This document shows positions 17,232 through 25,784 of a stretch of DNA of 64,000 bases, one piece after another. The position numbers and the translations under genes were made by a program. Each line of letters starts with the position of its first letter. Positions within the stretch are counted from its first letter, which is position 1. A model generated the notes under the pieces. That model did not search any database, was not told the DNA's origin, and saw only the letters and a list, made by a program, of their open reading frames with translations. The stretch comes from CALMKX01 sp036274895 (lineage in GTDB: Bacteria > Acidobacteriota > Thermoanaerobaculia > Multivoradales > SZUA-115), in NCBI GenBank assembly GCA_036274895.1, contig DASUEU010000037.1:62001-126000 (forward strand). Reading direction: 5' to 3'.

Positions 17232-18577
17232 CGGCGGACGGTCTGCACCGAGCTGGTGGTGGGTGGGCGCGGCGTCGAGACGAGGCGGGCTTGGGAATCG
17301 ACGGGGAGACTCGGGCTGCCCGAGGCCAGGCTGGTCCGAAGCTGGTCACGATACCCCTGGAAGCTCGCCAGCTGAATGCCGGACAGGGGCTTGGCGGGGA
17401 CGGTGTTGAGCGACTGGGGATCGATCCAGCGGCCGTTCAGGTTCACCCGGTAATCGAGGTGGGGTGCGGTCGAGAGGCCGGTCGAGCCAACGTAGCCGAT
17501 TACCTCACCCTGCTGGACCCCTCGCCCCGGTCGGATCCCATCGGCGAAGCGCGACAGGTGGAGGTAGCAGGTCAGGTACCCGCCCGAGTGCCGGATCTTG
17601 ATCGTCCTGCCACCACCACCTTCCCAGGCTGCGAAGGTCACGGTGCCGTTGGCCGTGGCGTGGACCGGTGTGCCCACTGGAGCTCCGTAGTCCACGCCCC
17701 AGTGGGGGCGGTGTGTCTTGAGCACGGGATGGAAGCGGCGATGCGAGAAGGGCGAAGTCACGCGGCTGAAGCGCAGCGGTGCCTTCAAGAACATCTTCTT
17801 GAGCGGCCGCCCCTCCCCATCGTAGTAAGAGTCGTTGAATCGATACGCCTCGATCACCCGGCCGCGATTCCAGTAGCGGACGGCCACGACACTCCCCTGC
17901 TGGTGGTACTCACCGTCCATCAGGATCTCTTCGAAGAAGATCTCGAAGCGGTCACCGACACGCAGATCTCGGGTGAAATCGAGGTCCCACTGCAGCACGT
18001 CGGCCATCTGGTAGGCCAGGGCGGCCTCGGCACCGGTCTGCTCGACAGCCTCTTCGAGGGAGGACTGGAGGGTGCCCTGGACAACCCGCGTGAGCACGCT
18101 GCGCTCGGCCGGGTCGAAGGTGGCCTGCCAGCGTCCGTCCTTGCGGGCGAGCTCTACCCGACCTTTCCCAGACAGGTGGAGCTCGAACACGCCGAGAGTC
18201 AGCCGGTCGTCGAAAGTCGCTGCGTAAACGTCACCCGGCTTGAGACGCCGGGGATCGACGTACAACCGGAGCGCCTCGACCGCCTGGGGGACTTCCTCCC
18301 CCTCAACTCCAAGGGAGGTCAGAACCTCTCCCAGAGTCTCACCGGACCGGAAGGCCCGGCGCAGGGGTGGCTTGCGGGGAGTAGCGGGAGTCGAGGGAAC
18401 GGACGAGACGGCGGTCGTGGCTACGGGGGCGAGGGCAGTGCCGCTCGGAGGCGGCGTCGAGCCTGTCGGCCAGAGGCTCCAGAGAAGGCCGACGGCTCCC
18501 AGGCTCATCCCGGCCGGCAAGCCCAGGCGCACCAGGCGCCAGCGCAGGCTTGGGCGGGAAGAGAAGGGATTCTCCAT
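17228..18577 (-). CDS. M23-family murein endopeptidase
   Basis: A 449-residue cell-wall hydrolase, probably anchored by one N-terminal membrane segment (residues about 15-35) and acting in the periplasm on peptide cross-links. Residues about 70-130 look like an OapA/LysM-type module (FRSGETLGEVLTSLGV). The catalytic LytM/M23 domain, from about residue 275, has the zinc motif HWGVDYGAP (HX3D), the segment TCYLHLSRF, and HLDYRV (the HXH-like third ligand). The architecture matches MepM. It is the upstream partner of the GHMP kinase, whose start codon overlaps its stop. Confidence 0.87.
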   Translation of the reverse strand: MENPFSSRPSLRWRLVRLGLPAGMSLGAVGLLWSLWPTGSTPPPSGTALAPVATTAVSSVPSTPATPRKPPLRRAFRSGETLGEVLTSLGVEGEEVPQAVEALRLYVDPRRLKPGDVYAATFDDRLTLGVFELHLSGKGRVELARKDGRWQATFDPAERSVLTRVVQGTLQSSLEEAVEQTGAEAALAYQMADVLQWDLDFTRDLRVGDRFEIFFEEILMDGEYHQQGSVVAVRYWNRGRVIEAYRFNDSYYDGEGRPLKKMFLKAPLRFSRVTSPFSHRRFHPVLKTHRPHWGVDYGAPVGTPVHATANGTVTFAAWEGGGGRTIKIRHSGGYLTCYLHLSRFADGIRPGRGVQQGEVIGYVGSTGLSTAPHLDYRVNLNGRWIDPQSLNTVPAKPLSGIQLASFQGYRDQLRTSLASGSPSLPVDSQARLVSTPRPPTTSSVQTVRR

Positions 18578-18688
18578 GCGGTCGCTCTATTTGGGAGGCC
18601 GGCTTGGTTCGCCAGAACGCCCGGATGGTAACACAGGCATCCTGGGGGCGAAAGCTGGAGGGCGGGCCGACCGCAAGGCCAGCGGCGC

Positions 18689-19177
18689 TCAGCGGCTCAG
18701 GAGGGAGGCGAGGAGTGAGTCGGGGTCGTCCGGCAGCTTGCCGCCGTAGAGAGAGCGACCCTCGTCGAGAACTACCAGACCCGGGAGCCAGGTGATGCCG
18801 TGCTTCTTGGCGAATGAGCTGTCACGATCGATCGCCACTCGGGCGCTCAACCCCTGGCCGGTGAGGAAGCGCGACACCTCGGCCGGCTCCTCCTGGAAGT
18901 TGACCGCCATCACCGCCGCCTGGCCGGACCAGCGCCGGGCGATGGCGTTGATGCGAGGGACGATGTCGCGGCAGCGCGGAGACCAGGAGGCCCACACCAC
19001 CAGGATCACCTTGCCCCGGGCGAGCTCAGCGGCCCCGATCGACTCGCCGGTGAGGCTCTGCAACCCTCCCCGCTCCGCAGCGAGCGCTGGCAGGGCGACA
19101 GCGATCGCCAGAAGGAGCGACAGACCGGCGGCAACAAGGCGCTGTACGCGCCAGGTTGGCATCGCAGAGACGAGCAT
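18689..19177 (-). CDS. Thioredoxin-fold (TlpA/redoxin-like) protein lacking the first active-site Cys
   Basis: A protein of 162 residues from the ATG at 19177, which avoids overlap with the anti-sigma gene. An N-terminal hydrophobic segment (LVAAGLSLLLAIAVALPALA) should direct it to the periplasm. The fold is clear: VILVVWASW, then IVPRINAIARRW, then the cis-Pro region (GITWLPGLVVLDEG). The usual WCxxC is replaced by W-S66-P-R-C69, so the nucleophilic Cys is Ser and only the resolving Cys remains. It therefore cannot act as an ordinary disulfide reductase; a binding or chaperone role, or a single-Cys mechanism, is possible. It follows the anti-sigma gene by 14 bp. Confidence 0.8.
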   Translation of the reverse strand: MLVSAMPTWRVQRLVAAGLSLLLAIAVALPALAAERGGLQSLTGESIGAAELARGKVILVVWASWSPRCRDIVPRINAIARRWSGQAAVMAVNFQEEPAEVSRFLTGQGLSARVAIDRDSSFAKKHGITWLPGLVVLDEGRSLYGGKLPDDPDSLLASLLSR

Positions 19178-19191
19178 CTTGAGGGGGTTCC

Positions 19192-19422
19192 TCAACCTTG
19201 CCGGTGAGGGAGACTGGTGAGAATGCGCACCCGAAGGCTGTGGGGGGCGATCTGGCGATTGCAGCGCTTGCGCAATGTCAGAAGAACCTTGCGAGCGAGG
19301 AGTACGTGCTGAGCACATGCAGGACAGTGGGTGAGGTGGACCTCGAAGGACTCTTTCTCTTCCTCCGCAAGCTCATTGTCGAAGAAGAGATAGAAGACCT
19401 GTGAGACGTGTTTACAATCCAT
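19192..19422 (-). CDS. Zinc-binding anti-sigma factor, RsrA-like
   Basis: A 76-residue soluble protein with the ZAS motif. Cys3, His29, Cys33 and Cys36 have exactly the spacing of Streptomyces RsrA Cys11, His37, Cys41 and Cys44 (26, 4 and 3 residues). In RsrA, oxidation of these residues releases the sigma factor. The body is acidic and helical (NELAEEEKESFEVHL), with a basic tail. The gene is 53 bp downstream of an ECF sigma gene and 14 bp upstream of a thioredoxin-fold gene, the classic arrangement of a thiol-redox sigma system. Redox sensing is inferred from the spacing, not shown. Confidence 0.87.
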   Translation of the reverse strand: MDCKHVSQVFYLFFDNELAEEEKESFEVHLTHCPACAQHVLLARKVLLTLRKRCNRQIAPHSLRVRILTSLPHRQG

Positions 19423-19475
19423 TCGTGAACCTCGCCACAGGGTCCCTTCAGAGCCACGTTTTACTTCCCGAGTCT

Positions 19476-20219
19476 CTAACCCTGAGCAGGTTCGGAAAAT
19501 TCCGTATCGCTGGCAGGTGTCGCGGGCTTGCCGTCCTCGGACACCCGGCTTCGCATCTTGGTGGGCTGGTCCCCCGAGCGCAGGTATCCGTACTCTCGAG
19601 CGTACCTGAGCATCGCGGCCTCGAGGAGGCGGCGGCCCCGGTAGAGCCGACTCATCACGGTACCGACCGGCACCTCCAAAATCTCGGCGATCTCCTTGTA
19701 GGAGAAACCCTCGAGGTCCGCCAGCAGCACGACGATTCGATAGTCCGGGGGCAGGTCGTCGAGAGCTCGCTGCACGTCTTCGTCGAGGACGTTCTCGAGG
19801 AACTCCGCTTCAGGGCTCTTGATCTGGCCGGTCGCGTCCTTGCTGACGACGCTCTCGAACGACTCCTCGATCTCGGCGAAATCACTCTGAGGCGGGGCCT
19901 GTTGCTGCTTCCTGTAATTGTTTATAAACGTGTTCTTCATGATTTTGAAGAGCCACGCCTTGAAGTTGGTCCCGGGTTCGAACTTGTCGTAGTAGCGGTA
20001 GGCCTTGAGGTAGGTTTCCTGGACCAGGTCCTCCGCGTCCTCGGCGTTGCGGGTCATCCTGTAAGCAGTGTTGTACAGAGCGTCCACGAAAGGCATCGCG
20101 AGGGCCTCGAAGTCCCAACCCTTCTCATGTTCCGCGCTCGCCGCTCTCTGGGCCTCCATGCGGCCTCCCTCCTGGACCAACTTGCCGATCCCATGGCTGA
20201 TACGCACAGAGTGTGCCAT
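19476..20219 (-). CDS. ECF sigma factor, SigR/RpoE-like
   Basis: A group IV sigma factor of 247 residues, or about 227 if translation starts at the in-frame ATG of MEAQRAAS. Region 2 is intact (VDALYNTAYRMTRNAEDAED, then LVQETYLKAYRYYDKFEPGT and FKAWLFKIMKNTFINNYRK). Region 4 is LDDLPPDYRIVVLLADLEGF, then SYKEIAEILEVPVGTVMSRL. A 40-residue acidic linker joins them, and an extra 25-residue tail follows region 4. It would direct RNA polymerase to stress promoters when released by the zinc anti-sigma factor encoded next. The pairing and sequence resemble the SigR/RsrA thiol-stress module of actinobacteria. Confidence 0.9.
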   Translation of the reverse strand: MAHSVRISHGIGKLVQEGGRMEAQRAASAEHEKGWDFEALAMPFVDALYNTAYRMTRNAEDAEDLVQETYLKAYRYYDKFEPGTNFKAWLFKIMKNTFINNYRKQQQAPPQSDFAEIEESFESVVSKDATGQIKSPEAEFLENVLDEDVQRALDDLPPDYRIVVLLADLEGFSYKEIAEILEVPVGTVMSRLYRGRRLLEAAMLRYAREYGYLRSGDQPTKMRSRVSEDGKPATPASDTEFSEPAQG

Positions 20220-20277
20220 CAGTTTAGACGCGTGTCGGCCCCCAGCAGGGACAACCGGCGCGTCGGGCGGCGGCTTG

Positions 20278-21732
20278 CTAGGAGGCGCCTCGACCCGAAA
20301 GGACCACGGGAATGGTCTTGAGGAGGATCTTGAAGTCGAGCACGGGCGACCAACTGTCGATGTACTCGAGGTCGAGCTCCATCCAGCGGTCGAAGTCGAC
20401 CTCGTTACGACCCGAGATCTGCCACAGGCAGGTCAGCCCGGGCTTCATCGAGAGCCTGCGGCGTTGCCAGCGTTGGTAGCGGGCTACCTCCTCGGGGATG
20501 GGCGGCCGCGGGCCGACCAGGCTCATGTCCCCGCGCAGCACGTTCCAGAGCTGGGGTAGCTCGTCGACGCTGAAGCGACGCAGCAGGCGGCCCAGGGCAG
20601 TGACGCGGGGGTCGCGACGCAGCTTGAAGACCGGGCCGGTCATCTCGTTGAGGTGGAGCAGCTGGGCTCGCTGTGCCTCGGCGTCTTCCACCATCGTGCG
20701 GAACTTCAAGAGAGTGAAGAGCCGTCCGTTGAGGCCGCAGCGCACTTGGCGGAAGAGGATCGGCCCGCCGGAGGTGAGCTTGATGGCGACGATCGTCAGC
20801 AGCTGGATCGGCAGGGTCAGGAGCAGCAGCAGCAGCGAGGCGGCGACGTCCAAGACACGCTTGGCGAGGAGCTGGAGCTGGTTGGTCGGACCGGTCGAGA
20901 TGGTCAGGATGGGGATGCCGTCGAGATCCTCCATCTCCACCTGGGCCTTGGGCTCGCGGAAGAAGTTGAGGGCGAAACGGGTCCGGACTCCCTGCTCGTG
21001 GAGGCAGGTGATGAGGTCCTCCATGCGCTCCAGCTCTCGGCGGCTGACGGCGAAGATGACGTCGTCGACCACCATGCCCTCGATGATCCGGGGGATGTCG
21101 GCGATGCCGCCGAGCACCCGGTAACGCTCGGCGAGCGGCTCGGGAAGGGGCGAGTCCGACTCCACGAAACCGATCACCCGGAAACCCCACCAGCGGTGGT
21201 TCTCGATCGAGTCGACGACCTCGGCGGCGCCGTGCCCGGTACCCACGATCAGCACCGTGCGGTAGTTGTAGCCACGGGAGCGCACGTAGCGAGAGGTCAG
21301 CCGGAGAGCGAACTTCTCGGCCACCAACAGGATCGAGGTCAGCAGCACGAAGAGCAGGATCCAGAGCCGGCTGATCAGGTCGCTCTCGAGCAAGCGGGCA
21401 TCCAGCCTGAACACGTAGATCGCCAGCGCGAAGAGCACGGCACCGGTGAGACAGATCTTGAGGATCGCCACACACTCGTCCCACAGCGGCACCGTGCGGT
21501 GGGAGCGGTAGAGCCGATTGCGCAGGAAGAGAAAGCCCCAGAGGGTCAGGGCCAGGGGCAGCAGGGGCAGGTACTTCGCGAGCGGGTAGAGGTGGCTGGG
21601 GAAGACCGACGGCGCCAGAATGGGGAAGAGCTCGCTGCGCAGGTAGTAGGCGCCGACGAAGGCGGCCGCCACCAGACCGAGGTCGAGCAGGAAGACCGTG
21701 ACGGTGAGGATGCGGGCGCTCTGTTTCAGCAT
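20278..21732 (-). CDS. Polyprenyl glycosylphosphotransferase (WcaJ/initiating sugar transferase)
   Basis: A 484-residue membrane enzyme that transfers a sugar 1-phosphate from UDP-sugar to undecaprenyl phosphate, the first step of exopolysaccharide repeat-unit assembly. The N-terminal part has about four membrane helices, the middle a CoA-binding-like Rossmann domain (YRTVLIVGTGHGAAEVVDSI). The C-terminal catalytic domain is the bacterial sugar transferase fold, with a reentrant helix (KRVLDVAASLLLLLLTLPIQ), LLKFRTM, RFSVDELPQLWNVLRGDMSL, VGPRPPIPEE and the closing LKPGLTCLWQISGRNEVDF-like region. Length equals WcaJ/PssY-type enzymes. It ends the run of glycosyltransferase genes, 80 bp after the preceding one. 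Confidence 0.92.
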   Translation of the reverse strand: MLKQSARILTVTVFLLDLGLVAAAFVGAYYLRSELFPILAPSVFPSHLYPLAKYLPLLPLALTLWGFLFLRNRLYRSHRTVPLWDECVAILKICLTGAVLFALAIYVFRLDARLLESDLISRLWILLFVLLTSILLVAEKFALRLTSRYVRSRGYNYRTVLIVGTGHGAAEVVDSIENHRWWGFRVIGFVESDSPLPEPLAERYRVLGGIADIPRIIEGMVVDDVIFAVSRRELERMEDLITCLHEQGVRTRFALNFFREPKAQVEMEDLDGIPILTISTGPTNQLQLLAKRVLDVAASLLLLLLTLPIQLLTIVAIKLTSGGPILFRQVRCGLNGRLFTLLKFRTMVEDAEAQRAQLLHLNEMTGPVFKLRRDPRVTALGRLLRRFSVDELPQLWNVLRGDMSLVGPRPPIPEEVARYQRWQRRRLSMKPGLTCLWQISGRNEVDFDRWMELDLEYIDSWSPVLDFKILLKTIPVVLSGRGAS

Positions 21733-21812
21733 CGCGGCGTTCGCGGCATCAGGTGCGTTCGCACTCGGGTTGAAAGCCTCACCACTAGAAACGGATCAGG
21801 AGGGTGGATCGT

Positions 21813-22943
21813 CTATGCCATCGTAGCATGCGTGGCTGCCAGTCGCCGAAGGAGCTGGGCATACTGCTCGGCGATCCTTTCCCAGTCGAAGAGCCGTGCC
21901 GCCCGGCGAGCCGCTGCTGCTCCCCTCTCCCGCGCCTCGCGAGGATGCTCGCGCAGCCAGTCGAGGGCCTCCACCAGGGCCGTGGGCTCGGACGCCCGGA
22001 AGTATAGTCCCACCTCCCCCGCCACCTCGCGGTTCTCGGGTGTGTCGTGAACCACCACGCAGCCACCGTAGCCCATGGCTTCGACCAGGGCAGGGTGAGT
22101 CCCTCCCACCTCCGTGGCGTGGATGTAGGCCAGCGCTCCGGCCTGTAGCTCGCGATAGCCGTCACCGTAGATGGGCCCGGGAAACACGATACGGGGGTCA
22201 GCGTCCTCCTGGAAGGAGCGGATGTACCGATCGGCGTAAGGGGCCCCCCCGACCATCACCAGGGGCAGGTCTCCCCCCACTCGCCGATAGGCCTGCGCCA
22301 CGAGGTGGGGGTTGTTCTCGGGCTCGAAACGACTCACGTAGAGAAAGTAGCGCCGGGGCTCGAGGCCCAACCGAGGCAGCAGCTCCGGCTGGGCCGGCGG
22401 GTGCGGCGTGACGCCATAGGTGATCACCGTCGAGGCCGCCCCATGGCGCTCCAGGTAGTGGCTCCGGATCACCTCGGCATCGGTGACCAACTCGTCAGGC
22501 AAGACCACGGCGAGCCGCTCGGAAAGAGCATAGACCGTCCGCCCCAGCCAGCCCCACTTGGCCCGGCGCTTCTCGATGCCGTCGACGTGGAGAGCCACCG
22601 GCACACCGGCCGCGGTCAACAGGGGGAGGAAGAGGGCGTTGGCGGAGTTGACCACCAGGGCGGCGTCGAAGCCCCGGCGCGCCGCGTCCAGACAAGAGAG
22701 AAAGGTGTGGACCGGGGTGTCGAGGTACTTGGTGGGCAACGTTGGCAGCACCACCAGCTCCATCCCCCGATGCGACTTGAGCTGCCGGTCGGTGTAGCGC
22801 GAGCGACAGTAGACGGTCACCCGGAATCCCCGCTCCACCAAGCGCCAGCCCAGCTCTTCGACGAGGGTCTCGTAGCCGCCGTACGCTGCCGGCACGCCGC
22901 GGCTGCCCATCAGGGCGACGTGGAGGGGGGCTGGGGGGCTCAT
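21813..22943 (-). CDS. Glycosyltransferase family 4 with DUF1972-type N-terminus
   Basis: A 376-residue GT-B enzyme. The N-terminus (VALMGSRGVPAAYGGYETLV) is characteristic of the DUF1972 subgroup that includes rhamnosyl- and galactosyltransferases of capsule clusters. The C-terminal donor site has EVGGTHPALVEAMGYGGCVV, followed by DTPENREVAGEVGLYF. It should act on the lipid-linked sugar made by the WcaJ-type protein encoded next. The ATG overlaps the stop of the preceding GT2 gene (ATGA), so translation is coupled. Confidence 0.88.
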   Translation of the reverse strand: MSPPAPLHVALMGSRGVPAAYGGYETLVEELGWRLVERGFRVTVYCRSRYTDRQLKSHRGMELVVLPTLPTKYLDTPVHTFLSCLDAARRGFDAALVVNSANALFLPLLTAAGVPVALHVDGIEKRRAKWGWLGRTVYALSERLAVVLPDELVTDAEVIRSHYLERHGAASTVITYGVTPHPPAQPELLPRLGLEPRRYFLYVSRFEPENNPHLVAQAYRRVGGDLPLVMVGGAPYADRYIRSFQEDADPRIVFPGPIYGDGYRELQAGALAYIHATEVGGTHPALVEAMGYGGCVVVHDTPENREVAGEVGLYFRASEPTALVEALDWLREHPREARERGAAAARRAARLFDWERIAEQYAQLLRRLAATHATMA

Positions 22944-23938
22944 CGAGGAAGGCCGGCTGTGAAGAACCAGCGCTCTACGGCCCGGAGGGAGACCTTACGG
23001 CGACGGCGGATGCACCGGCTGCGCTCGAGGATCTCACGACGGTGCGAGAGGAGCCAGCCGTAAGCCGCGAGAGACGAGCGCTCGAAGGCGAGCACGTACA
23101 GCAAGGCACCAAGGTCCCGGGCCAGAGTAGCCGGCAGGGTGAGCAGGAGGTTGGCCAGGGATTGGTGGTAGCAGCGCAGCAGATAGCGGTTCTTGAGCGA
23201 GTGGTAGTTGACCATCGCGGGCAGGGCTCGCCGGCGCTCGGGGAGGCTGAAACGGCGGTGCTCGGCCTCGGCCGCAGGCACGAAGAGCACCTCCCACCCC
23301 CGCTCGGCGAGGCGGAAAGCGAGCTCCGCATCCTCCCGGAACGAGTGGAAGAGAGGATCGAAGACCAGCCCCGGCTCGATCGCCACGTCCTCGGCGGCGC
23401 GGCGCGACAGCAGCAGGGCCGCCCCGGTGCCGCCGAACACCCGCTCGGGCTGCCGGTACTGGCCTCGGTCGGGCTCTCCCGAGCCGCGGTCCAGGTGTCG
23501 CCAGGTCCAGGTCAGCCGCATGCCGCAGGCGTCGAGCCGGGCCTCGCCGCCCTCGCCCGCAGGCCGCACCAGCCTCCCGGTGGCGGCACCGGCCCGCGGG
23601 TCGGCCTCCATCGCGACGATGAGCTTGTCCGCGAACCCCGGATGGGGCCGGGCGTCCGGGTTGAGCAGAAGCAGGTAGGGCGCCGCGCTCTCGGCGAAGG
23701 CCCGGTTCATGCCGCCGGCGAATCCCAGGTTCTCTTCGAGCCCGACGACTCGGGCCGGGAGACCGAACTCCTCGCTCACCCGATGGGCCTCCGCCACGCT
23801 GCCGTCCCGGCTGGCGCAGTCCACCACCACCACCTCATCCGGCCCGAGACCTGCGACCGCCGCCGCCCAACCGGCCAGGTCCGGGGCCGAGTCGTGGGTG
23901 ACGGTCAGCACCGCCAGGGCGCGCCCGGGCTCAGCCAT
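22940..23938 (-). CDS. Glycosyltransferase family 2 (rhamnosyltransferase-like)
   Basis: A 332-residue enzyme when started at the ATG at 23938, which overlaps the upstream stop by 8 bp (ATGGCTGA); the open frame extends far upstream but only as a shadow of the previous gene. GT2 features are the first strand LAVLTVTHDSAPDL, VVVVDCASRDGS, NLGFAGGMNRAF, LLLNPDARP (metal-binding), and FHSFREDAELAFRLAERGW (catalytic acidic motif). The C-terminal 60 residues contain a hydrophobic segment that may sit on the membrane. It is one of three consecutive GT2 genes. Confidence 0.87.
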   Translation of the reverse strand: MAEPGRALAVLTVTHDSAPDLAGWAAAVAGLGPDEVVVVDCASRDGSVAEAHRVSEEFGLPARVVGLEENLGFAGGMNRAFAESAAPYLLLLNPDARPHPGFADKLIVAMEADPRAGAATGRLVRPAGEGGEARLDACGMRLTWTWRHLDRGSGEPDRGQYRQPERVFGGTGAALLLSRRAAEDVAIEPGLVFDPLFHSFREDAELAFRLAERGWEVLFVPAAEAEHRRFSLPERRRALPAMVNYHSLKNRYLLRCYHQSLANLLLTLPATLARDLGALLYVLAFERSSLAAYGWLLSHRREILERSRCIRRRRKVSLRAVERWFFTAGLPR

Positions 23939-24872
23939 GATCCGGCCTCGGAGGCGTGTGGCGCCGCGCCCAGCTGCGCGGCCAGCGCCAACCCGAAAGA
24001 ACTCCCGCGAGAGCGGCAGCCTGGCCGAGAAGGGCTTCCTGGCGCGACCCCGCCCGCCGCGGACGCAGGACCGGCGAGAGCAGCAGACGAAGGATGAGCC
24101 CGAGGCTCCGGGCCGCCCGAAACACCCCCGCCCAGACCCGGCCGTGATGCCGGCGCAGGTAACGCCGGGCGTTACGGTCGTAGATCCACAAGAAGAGGCC
24201 GTAGCCGAGGCGGGGCACCGAAGCACCCTGGCCATGGCGGAAGACCGCGTCCGGCCAGTAGAGCAGAGGCCGACCCGATGACCGCAGACGGCGACCGAGG
24301 TCCACGTCCTCGAACCAGGCCGGGAAATAGCCCTCGTCGAGGCCACCGAGGGTGGCCAGAGCTTCCTTGCGCAGGGCGAGCGCGGCAGCGGCCGGTTGCT
24401 CGACCGGCGTGCCCGCCGGCGGCTCGTCCCGGGGTCCGCGGACCACCTCGCCGAACAGCGCCTCCCGGCACAGCTCAGCCGCCATGGGCAGGCGCCGCAG
24501 CTGCCAGCGGAACTGGGGCTGCCCGCCCTCCCCCACCAGCCGCGGAGCCAGTCCCGCGGCCTCGGGGTGACGCACCAGGCCCTCCAGGAGGCGCTCCAGG
24601 GCACCCGGCTCCGGCCGAGCGTCCGGATTGAGCAGCAAGACCACCGGCGCAGCGGCAGCCGCCACGCCGCGGTTGACGCCCCCGGCGAAGCCCAGGTTCC
24701 GGCCCGGGGACAGCAGCTGGTAGGGACCGGGGGGTAGCGGCGAGGTCGAGCCGTTGTCGACCACGATCAGCTCGAAGCGGGAATCCTCGGGCCACGCCGC
24801 CACCAGCCGGCCGAGCTCGGCCTCGTTCGACCAGTGCACCACCACGCCGGAGATCTCGGGGGCTGCCGGCAT
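23931..24872 (-). CDS. Glycosyltransferase family 2
   Basis: A 313-residue GT2 enzyme beginning ISGVVVHWSNEAELGRLVAA, with LIVVDNGST, NLGFAGGVNRGVA, VVLLLNPDARP and WFEDVDLGRRLRSSGRPLLY as donor, metal and catalytic motifs. It is closely similar in organisation to the next gene and probably arose by duplication within the cluster. The C-terminus (about 40 residues) is basic and partly hydrophobic. It starts 3 bp after the preceding GT2 gene on the minus strand and overlaps the following one by 8 bp. Confidence 0.87.
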   Translation of the reverse strand: MPAAPEISGVVVHWSNEAELGRLVAAWPEDSRFELIVVDNGSTSPLPPGPYQLLSPGRNLGFAGGVNRGVAAAAAPVVLLLNPDARPEPGALERLLEGLVRHPEAAGLAPRLVGEGGQPQFRWQLRRLPMAAELCREALFGEVVRGPRDEPPAGTPVEQPAAAALALRKEALATLGGLDEGYFPAWFEDVDLGRRLRSSGRPLLYWPDAVFRHGQGASVPRLGYGLFLWIYDRNARRYLRRHHGRVWAGVFRAARSLGLILRLLLSPVLRPRRAGSRQEALLGQAAALAGVLSGWRWPRSWARRHTPPRPDHG

Positions 24873-24875
24873 CCT

Positions 24876-25784
24876 CTAGGTCCCCGGCGAGATTCGCTGC
24901 GGCGGCCCGCCGTGGGCGAAGGCCGGCAGAAGGCGCAGCGCCCGCAGCCACCCGAGGGGGATGCCGACGACGAGGGCCCAGTTGCCTCCCGCGAGCGCTC
25001 TCACCAGGTGACCGAGGTCGGTGGCCACCAGCCGAGGCAGCCGCCCCCAGAATCGCCGGCCCAGCCGGCGCGCGACGACCAGATGCCGGTTGCCGAACAG
25101 CCAGCGGTAGCGGGCCACGGGCATTCGCGCACCGGTGGCCGTACCGGCGTGGTGGACACGTGCCGCCGGCACGGCGAGGGCCGCCCAACCCCCCTCTCGC
25201 AGGCGACCGGCCAGCTCGACGTCCTCGTAGTAGGAGCCGAGCCGGGGCTCGAAGAAGACCCCGGGGGCGAGCGCCACCGCCTCCAGGGCCGAGCGGCGGT
25301 AGAGGGCGGCCGTGGCGGAGACCCCGAAGACCTCGAAAGGCGGCGTATCGGGTGGCGGCGGCCCTCCTGTGCCGAGCTGCACGGCTTCCAGCCGCTGGTG
25401 CCATTCGAGACCCCAGCCGTCGACCACCTCCGGATCCTCCATTCGGAGGTTCACTCCCTGCACCGCCGCCACGCCCGGGTTGGCCACCAGGGCCGCCGAG
25501 AGGGCCGCCAGCCAGCCCGGCTCGACGACCGCATCGTCGTTGACCGTGCCGAGCAGATCGCCGCGGGCGCCTGCGAAGCCGGCGTTGTTGGCAGCGGCGA
25601 ACGCCGGTCGCCCCGGTAGCAGAACTGCCCGATCGGCAAGGCCGGCGGGCAGCTGTGAAGCCACCGCCTCGGGGGCCACCAAGAGGATTTCGAGCTCCTC
25701 TCCTCCGTCTCGCCTGAGGGCTTCGAGGCAAGGGCGCAGCCAGGGCGAGAGGCCGAGGGTCGGCACCACCACCGAGGTTCTCAC
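24876..25784 (-). CDS. Glycosyltransferase family 2
   Basis: A protein of 302 residues from the GTG at 25784, whose GTGA overlaps the stop of the upstream membrane-protein gene. GT2 motifs: VRTSVVVPTLGLSPWLRPCL, FAAANNAGFAGARGDLLGTV, NDDAVVEPGW (in place of the usual NPD) and FFEPRLGSYYEDVELAGRLR. The C-terminal 90 residues have two hydrophobic stretches. The open frame upstream of 25784 is an antisense-like shadow and is excluded. Substrate unknown. Confidence 0.85.
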   Translation of the reverse strand: MRTSVVVPTLGLSPWLRPCLEALRRDGGEELEILLVAPEAVASQLPAGLADRAVLLPGRPAFAAANNAGFAGARGDLLGTVNDDAVVEPGWLAALSAALVANPGVAAVQGVNLRMEDPEVVDGWGLEWHQRLEAVQLGTGGPPPPDTPPFEVFGVSATAALYRRSALEAVALAPGVFFEPRLGSYYEDVELAGRLREGGWAALAVPAARVHHAGTATGARMPVARYRWLFGNRHLVVARRLGRRFWGRLPRLVATDLGHLVRALAGGNWALVVGIPLGWLRALRLLPAFAHGGPPQRISPGT

